This document shows positions 30,804-43,200 of a stretch of DNA of 64,000 nucleotides, piece after piece. The position numbers were made by a program, and so were the translations under genes. The notes beneath the pieces were generated by a model, which was given only the letters and a program-made list of their open reading frames with translations, was not told the DNA's origin and ran no database searches. Numbering within the stretch: the stretch's first letter is position 1; every line of letters begins with the position of its first letter. Source of the stretch: Aquilaria yunnanensis (lineage: Eukaryota > Streptophyta > Magnoliopsida > Malvales > Thymelaeaceae); NCBI GenBank assembly GCA_039654915.1, contig CM077594.1, positions 22,195,001-22,259,000 on the forward strand, given 5' to 3'.

Positions 30804-33800
30804 TTATGCAAAGTATTTCTTTACTGCATCCGAATTTACTGGCTTCGGTAAATCTCGTCCATCCATTTCTGTCAGAATTAGTGCCCCTCCTGAAAATGCT
30901 TTCTTCACGACATATGGCCCGTCATAATTTGGTGTCCATTTTCCTCTTGAATCATGTTGCATGGGTAAAATTTTCTTGAGCACTATGTCACCTTCGTGAA
31001 ATTGTCGTGGGCGAACCTTTTTGTTGTAAGCACGAATCATCCTTCTTTGATAAAGTTGCCCATGGCAGAGGGCTATCATTCTTCTTTCATCAATTAGATT
31101 TAATTGCTCGTATCTAGCTTTGACCCATTCTGCTTCTCCTAATTGAGTATCCATTAGTACCCTTAATGAAGGAATTTCAACTTCGATAGGCAATACAGCC
31201 TCCATACCGTATACCAGAGAAAAAGGTGTTGCTCCAGTAGAAGTACGGGTAGAAGTTCTATAAGCATGCAGTGCAAAAGGTAACATCTCATGCCAGTCCT
31301 TGTAAGTGACGATCATCTTTTCAACAATTCTCTTGATATTTTTATTGGCCGCTTCTACTGCACCATTCATCATCGGTCGATAAGGTGCTGAATTGAGATG
31401 CTTGATTTTGAATTGCCGGCACAAAGTCTGCATCATTGCATTATTCAGGTTCGTGGCATTGTCTGAGATGATACACTCTGGCGGTCCATAGCGACAAATG
31501 ATTTCTTTCTTAATGAACCGGCATACCACCTTTTGAGTTACGCTTGCATAAGACACAGCTTCTACCCATTTAGTAAAGTAGTCAATTGCAACTAGGATGA
31601 ATTTGTGACCATTGGAAGCTTTAGGGGTAATCGCTCCAATAACATCGATTCCCCACATGGCAAAAGGCCAAGGTATTGCTGTTACATTAAGAGGAACAGG
31701 TGGAGCTTGGATCTTGTTGGCATATATTTGGCATTTGTGACATTTTCTTACGTGATTGACGCAATCACTTTCCAATGTGAGCCAATAGTAACCAGCCCTC
31801 ATTATTTGTCTTGCCATGGTATGACCACTAGTGTGTGCTCCACATATTCCAGAATGAACTTCTTCCATGATCTTTCGTGCTTCATGAGTATCTACACAGC
31901 GAAGTAGCATCGAGTCTGGGGTTTTCTTGTAAAGTATGTCTAGGTTTAAAAGAAAACCCATTGACAATCTTCGTAGAAATTTCTTGTCATTTTCTGATAC
32001 TTCTGGTGGATATACTCTTTCTTGGAGGTATTTCTTGATATCGTGATACCAAGGCTTTCCATCCAATTCTTCTTCGATGCTCATGCAATAAGCTGGAGAA
32101 TCTATTATTCTCATCTCGAACACAGGAGTATGCTCGGGGTCACTGATCTTGTACATAACAGCCAAAGTAGCTAAAGCATCCGGTATTTGATTATCTTCCC
32201 TTGGAAGATGATGGAAGCTTATACTGTTGAATTTTCGAGCCAAGTCTAGTATGAGCTTTTGGTAAGGGATCAATTTTGAATCCCTTGTCTCCCATTCTCC
32301 GTTGATTTGATATATGACTAATGCGGAATCCCCATAAACTCGGAGATCTCGCACTTTCAATTCCAGTGCCATTTGGAGTCCCATAGCACATGCCTCATAC
32401 TCTACTATATTGTTGGTACAAGGAAATGTAATTTTTGCTGTAAGAGGGAATTGCTCTCCACTTGGAGAGATGAGTATGGCCCCAATCCCTTGTCCCAAAG
32501 CATTAGATGCTCCATCGAATGCCATTTTCCATGTTTCATCATCTTTAGAGACTTCTTGTTCTATTGTCATTATATCTCCATCAGGAAACTCCATTTTCAT
32601 TGGCTCATAATCATCCAATGCTCTATCAGCCAGATATTCAGCAATTACACTCCCTTTTACAGCCTTTTGGGTGACATACTGTATGTCGTATTCAGACAAC
32701 AGCATTTGCCATTTTGCGATCCTGCCTGATAAAGCTGGTTTTTCAAAAATGTACTTAATGGGATCAGTCTTGGAGATTAGCAATGTGGTGTTGTTGAGCA
32801 TGTAGTGTCGTAGTCGGTGTGCTACCCATGCAAGGGCACAACAGGACTTTTCTACTATTGAGTATTTCGCTTCATATGTGGTAAGCTTCTTGCTCAAATA
32901 GTAAATTGCATGCTCTTTCTTGCCTGTCTCATCATGTTGACCTAATACGGATCCTAATGAAGAATCCTGTATGGATAAATATAGAATCAACGATTCTCCA
33001 GATCGGGGTGGTACCAAGACTGGTGGATTTGATAGATATTGCTTGATTTTCTCGAATGCTTCTTGGCATTCGTTATTCCACTCGATCGGATTGTTCTTCT
33101 TCAGTGATTTGAAAAGAGGTTCACACTTGGATGTCAATTGTGAAATGAACCTTGCTATGAAGTTGATTCTGCCCAGAAAACTTCTTACTTGTTTTGGAGT
33201 CTTCGGGGGTTGCATTTCTTGTATTGCTTTGACTTTACTCGGGTCAACTCGAATCCCATCCTTGCTGACCATGAAACCCAATAACTTTCCTGAAGAGGCT
33301 CCAAAAATACATTTGGCAGGATTCAACTTCAGTTGATATTTGCGAAGTCTATCGAATAGTTTTCTTAGCACTTTTAGATGCCCCTTAGCAGTGAAAGTTT
33401 TGGCGATCATGTCGTCTACATATACTTCAATTTCTTTATGCATCATGTCATGGAATAATGCAACCATGGCTCTTTGATATGTAGCACCAGCATTCTTTAA
33501 CCCAAAAGGCATCACCTTGTAGTAGAAGGTACCCCAAAGGGTTATAAAGGCAGTTTTTATCATATCATCTGGATCAAGTTTGATTTGATTGTATCCAGAG
33601 AAGCCATCCATGAAGGAAAAATAGGAGTTTCCTGCGGTATTATCCACCAGCGTATCAATGTGAGGAAGTGGGAAGTTATCTTTAGGACTGGCTTCGTTCA
33701 ATGGCCGGTAGTCTTGACAAACTCTTAGTTTCCCGCTTTCTTTCTTTTCGACTGGAACAATGTTAACCACCCATTCTGTATATTCAGCGACCCCAAGGAA

Positions 33801-34233
33801 TCCTGCATCCCACAGCTTTCGAATCTCATCTTTCACTCTTAAGATTAGATCCGGCTTTAATCTTCGTAACTTTTGTCTGACAGGCTTCGCCCCAGGTTTC
33901 AAGGGTATTTTGTGTAGTACTATGTCTGAGCTTAAGCCAGGCATATCTTGGTATGACCAAGCAAACACATCCACATATTCTTTCAATAAATGGACTAATT
34001 CTTCTTTTTCTTCAGGAGGGAATAAAGTGCCAATCTTGACTTCTTTTACATCCTGACTGTCTCCCAGGTTGAATACCTCAGTTGGTTCTTGACTTGTTGC
34101 CCTTTCTTTTTCATCTCGCTCAATCATTTTTAATAGCTCAGGAGATACTTGAAGATCTTCGTCATCCGAGTCGGTAGTGTTTACAGGATTATCAAAGTTC
34201 ATTCTTTCATTGTCATCAAAGAGAGTTTTGGGT
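30804..34233 (-). CDS. pol: Ogre pol: reverse transcriptase, RNase H, second RNase H, integrase (second exon of gag-pro-pol)
   Basis: Open for 1132 codons from the first Met (34202) and open upstream to the intron acceptor at 34234. RT has FMDGFSGYNQIKL and the active-site YVDD near residue 260 (counting from 34202), followed by the usual gypsy RNase H. A second, archaeal-type RNase H follows (FDGASNA near 560, VEYEACAMGL, VYGDSALV, PDALATLA), a hallmark of the Tat lineage. Integrase has an HHCC zinc domain (ending KCHKC), a DDE core (D in GIDVIG near 850, D in SDNATN near 912, E in GAVEAANKN near 950) and a GPY/F module (DGPYVVKKAF near 1095). No chromodomain. No stop or frameshift seen, so the polymerase part looks functional. 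Confidence 0.95.
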
Positions 34234-34434
34234 CTGCATTATCCAGAGAGAAAAGAAAGAGAAGAAAAAAAAAAAATGGCACGAATGAGATGGATGCAAA
34301 CTGGTACTTTATTTACAATGTGCATAAATCACAACTTTATTGGAATAAAAAGCAATAACTAAAAGGTTCACTTAAACAAAGACTACACCCTATTGATTGA
34401 ACCTTTCTTTAGGAGGTTTTTACTATTAGATTAC
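34234..34434 (-). other. Ogre-type intron between protease and reverse transcriptase (201 bp)
   Basis: On the - strand the donor GT is at 34434-34433 and overlaps the gag-pro stop codon (TAA at 34433-34431). The acceptor is AATGCAG with AG at 34235-34234, preceded by a strong polypyrimidine run (34248-34275). Removing exactly these 201 bases puts the last gag-pro codons in frame with pol through a split lysine codon. A partly spliced intron at this place is a described feature of Ogre elements and would regulate the Gag to Gag-Pol ratio. Confidence 0.85.
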
Positions 34435-37400
34435 TTTGGAAAGCTTTCGATTATAACAGGCAGTTCTATCGCCTCCCAATTGTTCAGCACATCCCGTGGG
34501 CCACAAGGTTGAACAAGCTCCTCCTCTTCAGGTGAATCGCTGATGATTGCCTGAATAGAAAGACTTTCAAAAGACTTGTTGATGTTGATAGTCAGCTTGC
34601 CTTCATTGTCATTTTTTGGAATGAGACCACCACTCACGAACGTTTCGGTGATTTCAGGGATATCCAGATTTCTTTCCTGGAGAGGATGCCCTGTTAATCG
34701 TGCAATCCTCTTTTCTCTCTTTTCAGCTATTGCCTTCAGTTTATCATGTCTTGTCGGTGTGAAGCCTAGGCCGTATTTCCCTTCATTTGTGGTGATTTTC
34801 AATGGTTCTGTGATTCCTTGTAAATCTTGTCCCAGTCCTAACCCCGGTGAGTATCCTCCTTTTATCATGAGTTTGGCAACCATGCGACTTGTTTTAGAGA
34901 TGCTAGGAATGGGTTCTTCTCCATATTCGCTGACATAAGCAGCATTGACAATCTCAAAAGACCTGAAGGAGCAATCAGGTATATTTTCATTGACTTCGAC
35001 ATATTGAGCATCCGCAGGTCTTGATAGCAGGATGTCTTCTTCAGCGAAGACCGTGATTATCTTTCCTTCAATAATGAATTTCATTTTCTGGTGTAATGAA
35101 GAAGGAATTGCTCCGGCCATATGGATCCATGGTCTTCCCAGCAGGCAGGTATAAGATGGACAAATATCCATGACTTGGAATGTGATGTGGAAAAGACAGG
35201 GACCAATCCCTATTGGTAGCTCTATTTCTCCAACAACATCTCTCTTCGTTCCGTCAAATGCTCGAACAACAATATGACTGTTGTTGAGGTATGATGGGTC
35301 TAAACCAATCTTATGTAAGGTTTCGAGTGGCATTACATTTAGAGCTGACCCATTGTCGATAAGAACTCTGGCCATAATCCGATCTTTGTATTTAATCGAA
35401 ATATGCAGAGCCTTAGAGTGACCTCTTCCTTCTGCTGGTATCTCATCGTCAGTGAATGTGATGAGATTTTGTGCCGTGATGTTGTTGACAAGGTGGTCAA
35501 AGTTGTTCACGGAGATATCTTGTTCAACATAAGCCTTATTCAGGACTTTGAGAAGAGCTTCTCGATGGGCATCAGAACTTAAGAGTAATGAAAGTATGGA
35601 GATCTTTGCTGGCAGACGGTTCAACTGCTCCACGATACTGTATTCACTTTGCTTTATGAGTTTGAGAAACTCAGTAGCTTGTTCATCTGTTACTGCTCGA
35701 GGCATCTCTTGCTCTTTAGATGTGTTAATAGGTCCATTTGCTGGATCCGTAACATTCTTCTCTTGTTGGAGCTTGTTCATTTGCTCGGGAGAATAACACC
35801 GACCGCTTCTAGTCATGCCCCCAACTTCTAACGGAGTTGATGTGATGTTAGAAGTATAGTCATAGTTCCATGGAACAGTTTTATCTGATTTGTACGGGAA
35901 TGGCTTTGGAACTTGAATTCTTAAAGGCTTGAGAGCAGATTTTGAGATTGGAATGACTAGTGGTCTTGGCATGATATTGACTTCTTGTTCTTTAATTATC
36001 ACATTCACGTCATCCTCTTTATCTGACATAAAAACGATGATTTGGGAGGAGTCCATGAGACTTTGTAGACTTTTACGGAATTCTGGGCATTCTTGGATAG
36101 AATGACTTTTACTGTTATGAAAGTTGCACCACTCCTCATCCTCGACTTCTTTATTTCCAGAAGACTTTCCTATGATAATCCCTTCTTTCACAAGGCATGA
36201 ATATACATGCTTAAGAGGGGTTATGATATCATTGACTGTTTTCTTCATCGGCCAGTATTCTTCCATCATATTGACTGGTTTGGCTTGATGAGGAGGCAAT
36301 GGATTATGAGTGACGTTTGGTTCATCGGAAAAGTCCAACCACTTTGACTCAATTAATTGTTGGACTATACGCTTCAATGCTATGCAATTTTCCAGTCCGT
36401 GGCCCACGGTACCATCATGATATGGGCAATTTATGTTAGGGTCATACCACCTTGGATACGGGGGTTCCAATGGCCTTGTAGGGATTGGGTGAATAAGTTG
36501 ACTTTCGATGAGTTTTGGATACAGCTCAGTGTAAGTCATGGGAATTGGTGCGAAGATTTCTCTTGGTCTTGGTGCAGGTACTGGAGGAGTTGGAACAGGT
36601 GGCCGTAACTGATTAGGTCTGTTGGGAGGATAATTGTTGGGTCTATTGGGAAGATAATCATTGGGCCTATTGGGAGGATAATCATTGGGCCTATTGGTAG
36701 GATAATAATTGGGCTTATTGGCAGAATAGGATAGGCGAGGTCCGGTGGCCACAGTGCCCACGAAGGGAATCCCTCTTCCTCTTCCTATTTGTTGTATTTC
36801 TTCATCTTTTCTTCTGGAAGGTCCTCCTCTTTTCATAGGATCGCTAAAGGATTCAGTAATCTTCCCAGTCCTGATACCATGCTCGATCCTTTCTCCAGAC
36901 ATTACTACGTCGGAGAAGTTAGTTGCCGCATTGCCAATAAGTTTGTCATAATATGGGTATTTCAGTGTCTGGACAAATAAAGTGACCATTTCTCTTTCTG
37001 TCATGGGTGGCTGAACCTGTGCAGCTAAGTCCCTCCACCGCTGCGCATATTCCTTGAAAGTTTCTGGCTTTTTCTTCTCCATGTTTTGGAGAGTTTGGCG
37101 ATCCGGAGCCAAGTCCATAACGTGTTTATAGTTGCCGATGAAGGCCTGAGCAAGGTCATTCCAAGTTTTTATGTTCCTTGGACCTTGGCTTAGATACCAC
37201 TGTAATGCTGATTTTGTAAGACTTTCCTAAAAAAGTGCGATCCACACCTTTTCATCTTTTGTGAGTGGTTGTAGTCTCCTTAGGAACAATGTGATGTGAG
37301 TGATGGGATCACTCGTTCCATCGTATTTCATGAAATCTGGCACCTTAAAATCTGAAGGGATTACGACGTCTGGCACTAAGCAGAGGTCATCCACCGAGAG

Positions 37401-37742
37401 AGATCCGAATATAGTGCCTCCTTCAATGGCTCGCAGTCGCTTTTCTATTGTTTCGAGTTTTTGAGATTCTGCTTCTTCTTTTGGTAATGTCTTCTTCTCT
37501 TCCTGTACAGTGTCTTGTTTCAGGTGAACACTAGCAGACGGTCCTGATTCTTGAAACAGGTTTTCTTGGACTGAGACTCGTTGCGGGGTGAATCCCGGGG
37601 GATAAGTGGGATCTTGTACTTCTTTGATGGGGACTTGAGTTGCTTTCCCTTTGATTAATTCCATCAATTGTCTCATCTGTTCTGACATACTTTCAATCTT
37701 GGACTCCATCTCCATGAGACGTCCTTCGGCTTGTTCTGCCAT
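34431..37742 (-). CDS. gag-pro: Ogre gag-pro, one reading frame interrupted by a single amber codon
   Basis: ATG at 37742 begins a short coiled-coil-like region (MESKIESMSEQMRQLMELI). The gag core follows (FKVPDFMKYDGTSDP onward) but a TAG at 37229-37227 interrupts it; the same frame continues without other stops to 34431. Downstream are a proline/asparagine octapeptide repeat (NRPNxYPP, 36605-36715), two zinc-knuckle-like motifs of the C-x2-H type (CPYHDGTVGHGLENC and CNFHNSKSHSIQEC), an aspartic protease (VLIDNGSALNV near 35350-35370) and a G-patch-like glycine-rich segment (GGYSPGLGLGQ, near 34840-34870). The stop is probably a recent C-to-T change at a CAG codon, which would disable this copy unless it is read through. 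Restart at the Met at 37118 would lose the front of the gag core. Confidence 0.88.
37227..37229 (-). other. In-frame TAG within gag
   Basis: The codon follows KVWIALF and precedes ESLTKSALQWY in the same frame; both sides match Tat-type gag cores, so nothing else is lost. Confidence 0.85.
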
Positions 37743-37930
37743 TAATCTTGTTTGGAGTCGAGTTGAATATCGGTGTTGAGGTCCAATTTTACCCTTTTAA
37801 AGGAATATTTATTTTATTAGATTCTATGTGTGTATGATTGATGTGATGGATGCATGCATGAATATTGTAAATACTTGGTGAAAGAAAAACTATAATGGAA
37901 TTTCTCAATTACATTCAGCAAAAGGTTTGT

Positions 37931-39625
37931 TTAAAAGAAACGACCCAAAGTACAATACTGCTTTCTGGCCTTAGATATGAACTCCATCATTCTTTGAACA
38001 TTTACTGATGGAGTAGGACAGCTCAGTTCTTCTAACTCCTTGGCTTCTTCGCCCATTAGTTGGGCTTGTTCTGTAACTTTTCTGACTTCTACCAAAAATG
38101 TTTGCAATTGATCTTGAGAAAATCTGTATTGATCTTCCCAGTATCTGACTCTCATCTCTTTTTGATCGGTTTCATCAACCAATTGGGAGATGACTTGTTT
38201 TTGGTATTCAACTTTCTCTTCGAGGAGTTGTGTTTTGTGACCGAGCTGTTGCATGTCAAGGAGCATCCTCTTGTTCTTCTCCTTTTCTTCCTCTAGTTCT
38301 TTCTCCAACTCTCTTTTCGCCAATTTTCTGATGACCTCTTCAGATAGAACTATTCCTTCCTTCCGGTTATTTCTCCATTCATAATAAGCAGTGGGAGAAA
38401 TAATAGGCCCCGACTTCAATATGAAAATTCTTTTCCACGCAACTGAAATACCCATTGCGAGCTTATTTGAATTTGGATCTTCGTGTGAAAATTCCAACTT
38501 ACTCAGATTATGCGTCATGGGTATAAATTGCATAGACCCAAATTGTTTTCGTACTTGAGCTGGGGCATAACTTGTTCCTCCCCATATACCTAAGAGAGGA
38601 ACCCACGGGCAATTGCCGCAACGGTAGACAACGCGGGTGGAGGTAGACCAGGGGGCTCTCCATTCAATTTGGAATTCGGTGATGTTCTTGAAATAATCAA
38701 CCCATGCTTCCTTGCTGTCGTGATGAATGGTTTCACTTTTCAAAAAGGCTTCGATTGGGATGAAGTCCTTTGAAAAGCGATTTCCAAAATGTTGCTTCTC
38801 ACAAGGAAGGTGGCTTTTGATCCAAGTGTTGAGGAGATGTGAACATCCTATGAATTTGCCCCCTCTTTGGCGACAAAAGTTTAATGCCCTGATAGTTTCA
38901 CATAATATTACTGAGGTCGGATTTATTTGAGCATTGCAGATTTGCTCAAATAGTGTAATGATGTCTCCTTCAATGAATCCGACGATTCTTGGGAAGACTA
39001 CCAGGCCATATATCGCCAAGGCGAAAAGCTTGCGTCGTTGATTTTTCTGAGGGAGAACGTGACTTAATTGTTTTAAGTCGATCCAACTGATAAATTTTCG
39101 AGATCCTTTTGTTGCAAACTTGGTTTGAAGACTGGAAGCTGGCATATCCAATAATTTTGCTAGGGCTCGATGAGGCTCCGTTCTTCTATCATGTTGATAA
39201 GTCTCGATTGGATAGTCGGAGGACCAACCCAAGAGGCTGTTGTATTCTTCAATGGTTGGAACCAGATCCATCTTATCGAAAGAAAAGCATCGATAAAATG
39301 GATCCCAAAATTGTATTAGAGCCCGGACAAGTGATGCATCAACGGTAACCTTTAGTAGGCAAGTGATGTGACCATATTTTGCCGTAAAAGCTTCCCGATC
39401 AGTAGAATTCCAACTATTCCAGACTTGCAATAATTCCGTGGTGTCGTTCTGATTTATCCGGACCGATACCTGGTCCTTAAGCTGTACGTGAGAATGGGAT
39501 GTCAGAGCATCTCCGTGAAGCTTTTGAGCCGTTTCGGAATATTCCATAGCTTCAGGCTGAGTTTCGATTACTGTGTCATTCCATGATCCAGTAACAGCCG
39601 TGGGAAGATAATCGAGAATATCCAT
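37931..39625 (-). CDS. Ogre ORF1, protein of unknown function upstream of gag
   Basis: 564 intact codons. Ogre-group elements carry an extra ORF between the 5' LTR and gag whose role is unknown; this frame has the position and size. The N-terminal two-thirds is globular and contains blocks such as IQFWDPFYRCFSFDKMDLVPTIEEY, LPQKNQRRKLFALAIYGLVVFP and CPWVPLLGIWG, a style seen in plant mobile domain / DUF7745-like proteins. The last third (about 420-520) is a strongly charged coiled coil (KRELEKELEEEKEKNKR, then QLLEEKVEYQKQVISQL). The spacer to the gag ATG is 188 bases. No membrane segment or zinc motif seen. Confidence 0.8.
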   Translation of the reverse strand: MDILDYLPTAVTGSWNDTVIETQPEAMEYSETAQKLHGDALTSHSHVQLKDQVSVRINQNDTTELLQVWNSWNSTDREAFTAKYGHITCLLKVTVDASLVRALIQFWDPFYRCFSFDKMDLVPTIEEYNSLLGWSSDYPIETYQHDRRTEPHRALAKLLDMPASSLQTKFATKGSRKFISWIDLKQLSHVLPQKNQRRKLFALAIYGLVVFPRIVGFIEGDIITLFEQICNAQINPTSVILCETIRALNFCRQRGGKFIGCSHLLNTWIKSHLPCEKQHFGNRFSKDFIPIEAFLKSETIHHDSKEAWVDYFKNITEFQIEWRAPWSTSTRVVYRCGNCPWVPLLGIWGGTSYAPAQVRKQFGSMQFIPMTHNLSKLEFSHEDPNSNKLAMGISVAWKRIFILKSGPIISPTAYYEWRNNRKEGIVLSEEVIRKLAKRELEKELEEEKEKNKRMLLDMQQLGHKTQLLEEKVEYQKQVISQLVDETDQKEMRVRYWEDQYRFSQDQLQTFLVEVRKVTEQAQLMGEEAKELEELSCPTPSVNVQRMMEFISKARKQYCTLGRFF

Positions 39626-39863
39626 GATAATAGTTCTTTCACCAAATACTTATCTTTAATGATGAAATGTATATGCCGGAAAAATAAGGAAAAATAGAGT
39701 TAGTAAAAAAAATAACACATAGGATCATACAAACATATAGATAAAACAAAACCTATGGAAATGGGAACCGAGGTATGGGAAATTCTTAATGGCTGGTTCT
39801 AAGGTGGAGTAAGGAATTCTACATGCAGAAGGTGGTTTATCAAAAAGGCAAAGGATAGTTCCC

Positions 39864-39899
39864 GAATCCCGTCACTGAATCATAGTGACGGCCCGATTC
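39864..39899 (-). other. Stem-loop in the Ogre 5' leader
   Basis: A perfect 7-bp stem CGTCACT / AGTGACG with a 7-base loop (39870-39890), extended by GAATC / GATTC (39864-39868, 39895-39899). It lies between the primer-binding site and ORF1, where packaging or dimerisation structures occur in retroelements. The role is inferred. Confidence 0.5.
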
Positions 39900-40229
39900 C
39901 TTACCCTCTAGGGTTTATGTAAGGAATGGATTAATTCGAGTCGTAGCTTTTCGTGGGCCCATGCAGAGACTAACCGTCTCAGAAGGCAATACACTACTTT
40001 GCTACTTTGAAACCGGTGAAGGCTTGGAGACCGTGGCCTCACAAGGACAGCAACACCAATTCCGCTTAGAAAGAATCGTGTTTGATTTAAGGAAGCTCGG
40101 GTATAGAGCTTCATTTTGTGAATGCATTATGCATGTTTACTTAAGTAAATATAATATATAAATCCACATAATAGAAAAGCAAAGTAAATAAAAACAAATC
40201 AACTTTAGGCTCGACTCACTAACGTCGAC

Positions 40230-40247
40230 TCCCCAGTGGAGTCGCCA
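40230..40247 (-). promoter_or_regulatory. Primer-binding site, tRNA-Arg-like
   Basis: TGGCGACTCCACTGGGGA on the coding strand starts 3 bases after the 5' LTR end. Ogre/Tat elements are described as using tRNA-Arg; the exact tRNA should be checked against a tRNA set. The gypsy element at 58990 has a closely similar site. Confidence 0.8.
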
Positions 40248-40250
40248 AGC

Positions 40251-43200
40251 TGTGGCAACGTGCGGGTCTTTTTCGGGAGTCGCCACCAATCAGTTTTCTT
40301 AGGTCGATTGGATACCTAAAATATGGTCTGCGAGAGTTCGGGGATCGGGAGTACGGTTACGTTAAAACAACTTTGTTAAAACGCCCAAAAATTGGCACCT
40401 TAGTTGATTTTAATTTTGTTTTGCTTTGCTTTTAAAAAAAAATTTCAGTTAATTTTCAAAAATTAGAAATTTTAACTGGATTAGTCGAAATGTGGATTTT
40501 TTAATTAATTTATATAAAATTTGATACTTCCGAACCATGGACTCTGCCGAGTCATTTGGACACGGAAGATTTTGATTCCGAACCATGGACTCTGCCGAGT
40601 CATTTGGACACGGAATTTGGTGAAATTTTAAACAATTTTATCCATATTGTAAAAAATATGGATTTATATCTTTTTATTTAATTTATTTATTTTAAAAAGT
40701 TTGATATTTTCCAAACCGTAGATCTTGCCGGATCATCCGGATATGGAAATTGATTTATCGTAATTATTTAATTCTTATTATTATGAAATTAATTTTTAAA
40801 TGGTAATTCTTTTTGTTTATGAATGATTTTTAATACTAACTAAAAAATTTATCTTTATATTTTTACTTCTTTTTTTACTTTCTTTCTTTTTCTTCTTTTT
40901 TACTTATTTTTACTTTTTTTTTTTAATTTTCTTTTAATTTCTTTTCTTTTCTTTCTTTTTTATTCTTTTCTTTCTTTCTTTTCTTTTTCTTTTTCTTTCT
41001 TTTATCTTTCTTTTCTTTTTCTTATCTTTCCTTTCTTTTTTTATCTTATCTTTCTTTTTTCTTTCTTATCTTTCTTTTATTTTTCTTGTCTTTTCTTTCT
41101 TTCTTTTCTTTTTCTTATCTTATCTTTTTTTTTTTTTTATCTTTCTTTTCTTTCTTATCTTTCTTTTATTTTTCTTTCTTATCTTTCTTTTATTTTTCTT
41201 ATCTTTCTTTTTTTTTTCTTGTTTACTTTTTTTGTTTTCTTGTTTAATGAAAGATATTTATTATTTTAAAGGATTACTCAATTTATAAAAGAATTAAAAA
41301 AAATAATAATTAATTTTTATTTAATAAGAAGTTAATTTAAAAGAATTAAAGAGTTTAAAAATAAAAATTTTGATCATGGTACGGGGCGTTGTTACTCAGC
41401 CAGACCCTCTTCACCAGGTGAAGCAGCTCAAAAGCGGGCACGAGACAGTTTCCAGCCAATATACCATGAACTAAAAATTTTTTATTATTTTTATTATTTT
41501 TTTATTATTTTATTATTATTTTTTATTATTTTTTTTTTATAAAATATTAACCAAAAGTAATTGTTTTATTAAGAGAATCAAAAATTTATATGTATATTTT
41601 AAACAAAAGAAGAAAAGTTTTGATATTTATTTAATTTATTTTGGAATAAAAGATTATTTAACCGAAAACTTATATGTATTTTAAAACAAAAGTCTTGATA
41701 TTTTTATTTTTATATTCTTCTTTGTTTGATGAAAGATTTTTTTTTTTAATTTTAATTTATATTTCTGAAAATATATCTAATCAATAAGTCAAAAATATTT
41801 AAGAGAAAATTCAATTATTTTTGTTTTATTTTGTATTATTTTGAAATTATTTGATTAAGATTTTTATAAAAGAAACAAAAAGTTATATAATTTAATAAGT
41901 AAAATATTACTGAATAAAATATTAACCCAAAATTTTTACGCTTTTTATTCTTTTTATTAATAAAGAAAACTAAAAAAAATTATATATTAATAGATAATTA
42001 ATATATTAGTCTAAAGTTTTTTTTTATTTTTTTATAAAGAAAAAATTTATTTATATATTTTATTTAAAAATATTTCCGAGCCATGGATCCTGGCGGATCA
42101 TTTGGTCATGGAGTTTTAATTTTTTTTTTATTTCATTAATTATTAATTTTAAAGATGTATTAAAAGAATGATTTTATGTTTATTTATTTATTTATTTTAT
42201 TTTTGAATTATTTCATTATGTTTGTTTATTAAAAGGAATAAAAACTTTGTTTCAAAATAAAAAAAAAAGTAATTTTTATTAGCCTTTAGAAAATTATTCA
42301 CGTAAAATTCCTTTTTTTTATCTTTTAATCATAAAAAAATTCAATTAATAAAGTGGGGTTTTTTAGCCATCCACTTTAATAACACAATAATAATAAAAGT
42401 TAGCACAATTAATATAGTTAGATTAGTTGGATTAGTTAGTTAATAACAATAAAAAGGTTAGTAAAAGTTAGATTAAATTAATTAACAACAATAATAAAAA
42501 TTAGCCAAGTTTAATTAAATTAATTGTTAACAACAATAATAAAAAGTTAGTCAAGTTAATTAAATTAATTAATTACAACAAAAATAAAAGTTAGACAATT
42601 TAATTAATTTAATTAATTAACAACAATAATAAAAGTTAGCCAAGTTTAATTAAGTTAATTAATTAACAACAATAAATAAAAATTAGCCAAGTTTAATTAA
42701 GTTAATTAATTAACAACAATAAATAAAAGTTAGCCAAGTTTAATTAAGTTAATTAATTACAACAAAAATAAAAGTTAGACAATTTAATTAATTATTAACA
42801 ACAATAATAATAAAGGTTAGTAAAAATTAGCAAGTTAGTTGTTAGTTGCTAATAACAAAAAAAAAAAGGGTTAGTAATAATAACAATAATAAACAAATAA
42901 ACAAGTAAAAAAAAATAAATGAGTTAGTTAATTAATTTTCTGCAAAGACAAAATAAAAAGGTTAGTGACCTAATAGAAAGAAATTGAAAAGATGATGGGT
43001 GAAACAAGGGTTTAACCTTTTAGTTTTGAATTTTGAATCCCAGGAAACGATGACGGCGTGAGGCAGGGGGGTGGCGCTGGCGGCGAGGGGAAGGGCAGGG
43101 GGCGACGGGCGACCGTCGGCGAGGGCGGACGGCACGGTGACGGCGGCGGGGGCAGGGCGACGGCGACGGGCAAGGCGGCGCGGCGGAGGTGTCCGGCGGA

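Noticed and set aside
31605..39348. Plus-strand frames of 60-120 codons over the Ogre coding region
   Set aside because: Antisense shadows of ORF1, gag-pro and pol.
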